A model generated the notes under the pieces. That model was not told the DNA's origin. It did no database searches and saw nothing but the letters and a program-made list of their open reading frames with translations. From CAZJNX01 sp964547415 (lineage in GTDB: Bacteria > Pseudomonadota > Alphaproteobacteria > Rhizobiales > Amorphaceae): a stretch of DNA of 6,970 bases. Shown piece by piece: positions 6,871-6,970 of this stretch. The stretch is taken from contig CAZJNX010000229.1 in assembly GCA_964547415.1 (NCBI GenBank), forward strand, positions 1 through 6,970. The letters are read 5' to 3'. The translations under genes and the position numbers were made by a program. The first letter of the stretch is position 1, and each line of letters starts with the position of its first letter.

Positions 6871-6968
6871 GGCTGCCGGGGCACCGGTCCGCGACCGCGC
6901 TCTCCTAGGCCACCACGCCACCTGGAGAAGGGCCATTGCCGGAGCGGCGGGCTCCGCCCGTTCGCCTG
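6871..6968. repeat. Direct repeat, copy 2 (98 bases)
   Basis: This is the second copy, in the same orientation, 380 bases to the right of copy 1 with a 282-base spacer. The differences are eight single substitutions, all in the first 61 positions, with no indels. The - strand peptide is MALLQVAWWPRRARSR from 6936. The window ends two bases after the match, so the right boundary is supported only by mismatches at the last two positions, and further units could follow outside. Confidence 0.85.
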
Positions 6969-6970
6969 AC

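Larger units (their letters stand above)
6414..6970. other. Gene-free right end of the window
   Basis: No supported gene lies here. Long open frames exist on both strands, but their translations are Arg/Pro/Ala/Gly-rich, match no family I know and overlap each other. The interval holds the terminator-like hairpin, a second stem (6457-6464 with 6484-6491, 8 pairs), the two repeat copies, a palindrome abutting the first copy (6589-6595 with 6597-6603) and a larger palindrome at 6733-6779. clpB is often the next gene in related genomes, but nothing of it is visible here. Confidence 0.6.

Noticed and set aside
6263..6969. Open frames on both strands at the right end (6094-6969 on +, 6263-6865 and 6694-6936 on -)
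   Set aside because: They overlap one another and the DUF4167 gene, are Arg/Pro/Ala-rich with no family match, and the 380-base repeat period is not a multiple of three, so the repeated segment falls in different frames.
6491..6970. CRISPR array or tandem repeat array
   Set aside because: Only two copies are visible, the repeat is far longer than a CRISPR repeat, the spacer is 282 bases and no cas gene is nearby.

Overview
The window is a very GC-rich (roughly 70% or more by eye) stretch of bacterial chromosome. It carries the block lysC (3' part) - ptsP - prfA - prmC - DUF4167 protein, all on the + strand. This order, the GAF-containing PtsP and above all the DUF4167 protein are characteristic of Alphaproteobacteria. 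The PtsP and DUF4167 sequences read most like Rhizobiales/Hyphomicrobiales, but I would not name a genus. A run of ten Ns inside prfA shows that this is a draft assembly.

Layout. Bases 1-740 encode the end of aspartate kinase, including both ACT regulatory domains. After a 76-base gap with a strong Shine-Dalgarno, 817-3081 encodes PtsP, enzyme I of the nitrogen phosphotransferase system. After 38 bases, 3120-4195 encodes release factor 1, broken only by the N-run. prmC (4188-5075) overlaps the end of prfA by 8 bases; its product methylates the GGQ glutamine of RF1, so enzyme and substrate are encoded back to back. A 537-base non-coding stretch (5076-5612) follows, with six closely packed potential hairpins in its first half. 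Then comes the DUF4167 gene (5613-6413), with a conserved N-terminal domain and a long low-complexity tail, followed at once by a strong GC hairpin (6420-6452).

Bases 6414-6970 contain no gene I can support. They hold a 98-base direct repeat in two copies 380 bases apart (90 of 98 positions identical, the last 37 identical), several GC-rich palindromes, and nothing recognisable as a transposase.

How it fits together. The genes are ordinary housekeeping: aspartate-family amino acid synthesis, nitrogen/carbon regulation through PTS-Ntr, and translation termination with maturation of its factor. I see no defence system, CRISPR array, prophage or new enzyme cluster. The parts not explained by known genes are the paired repeat at the right end, the hairpin cluster upstream of the DUF4167 gene, and the low-complexity tail of that protein. 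The prfA gap can be resolved by reasoning: the two halves are out of frame as deposited and fit if 8 bases, not 10, are missing.
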